A DNA stretch of 5,215 nt from JAUVYV01 sp964394625 (GTDB lineage: Bacteria; Planctomycetota; Phycisphaerae; Sedimentisphaerales; Anaerobacaceae), in assembly GCA_964394625.1 (NCBI GenBank), contig CAYMYK010000208.1, positions 1-5,215 of the forward strand, read 5' to 3'. The notes below the pieces were generated by a model. It saw nothing but the letters and a program-made list of their open reading frames with translations. It searched no databases and had not been told where the DNA came from. The translations under genes and the position numbers were made by a program. Shown one piece after another: positions 5,119-5,215 of this stretch (its first letter is position 1; the number at the start of each line of letters is the position of its first letter).

Positions 5119-5147
5119 TTAATAATGGGGACAGTGGAGCTGTTGAA
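5119..5147 (-). promoter_or_regulatory. Candidate promoter of the DUF4432 gene
   Basis: On the minus strand: TTCAAC (5142-5147), a 17-base spacer and TATTAA (5119-5124). Transcription would begin near 5112, giving a leader of about 24 bases before the ATG at 5088, with the AGGAG in place. The -35 is weak (3 of 6 consensus bases). The spacer contains the CACTGTCCCC string discussed as possible transposase-related debris. Confidence 0.35.
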
Positions 5148-5215
5148 AAACCCTGTAAACAAAAAATAACCTGCGATTTCAGGCCGGAATCAGGGCTAAA
5201 ATTCTCATTACGCCA
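5148..5215. other. Right edge without a recognisable gene
   Basis: These 68 bases upstream of the DUF4432 promoter show a T6 run on the minus strand (A-run at 5161-5166) and no supported coding frame, RNA or clear repeat. Confidence 0.5.

Overview
The window holds four protein genes. On the minus strand there is a glycine-cleavage pair, gcvT followed by gcvH (64-1753). On the plus strand, divergent from it, is an APC-type amino-acid permease with a PtsN-like PTS EIIA domain fused to its C-terminus (1933-3807). Convergent to the permease, on the minus strand, is a DUF4432-family protein of the galactose-mutarotase-like fold (3927-5048, probably starting at 5088). The moderately GC-rich bacterial DNA, the divergent GcvT and the DUF4432 protein with a Tat-like leader would fit a Planctomycetota/Phycisphaerae-type bacterium. 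That placement is inferred from family resemblance only; nothing in the window is a taxonomic marker.

Layout. 1-63 is the end of the gcv transcript, with a weak hairpin and a 9-base-period repeat. gcvH and gcvT follow, 16 bases apart, read from one strong sigma70-type promoter (TTGACG, 16 bases, TATAAT). 1754-1932 is a divergent regulatory region. It holds that promoter, a degenerate 9-base-period repeat, a possible promoter for the permease, and a perfect 7-bp dyad just after that promoter. 3808-3926 is a short convergent gap that appears to hold a fragment of a REP-associated (Y1/IS200-like) transposase. 5049-5215 holds the 5' end, ribosome site and probable promoter of the DUF4432 gene.

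Function. GcvT and GcvH are two of the proteins of the glycine cleavage system; GcvP and lipoamide dehydrogenase are not in the window. The permease may import an amino acid, and its EIIA domain keeps the phosphorylatable histidine motif, so transport may be gated by phosphotransfer or by domain docking. The DUF4432 protein is probably a carbohydrate epimerase-like or sugar-binding enzyme and looks unrelated to glycine metabolism.

Most notable points: (1) the permease-EIIA fusion; (2) a probable one-base frameshift in a G4 tract at the start of the DUF4432 gene, whose correction restores a good ribosome site, an ATG and a leader with an SRRxF twin-arginine motif; (3) transposase-derived debris that seems to supply the last residues and stop codon of the permease.
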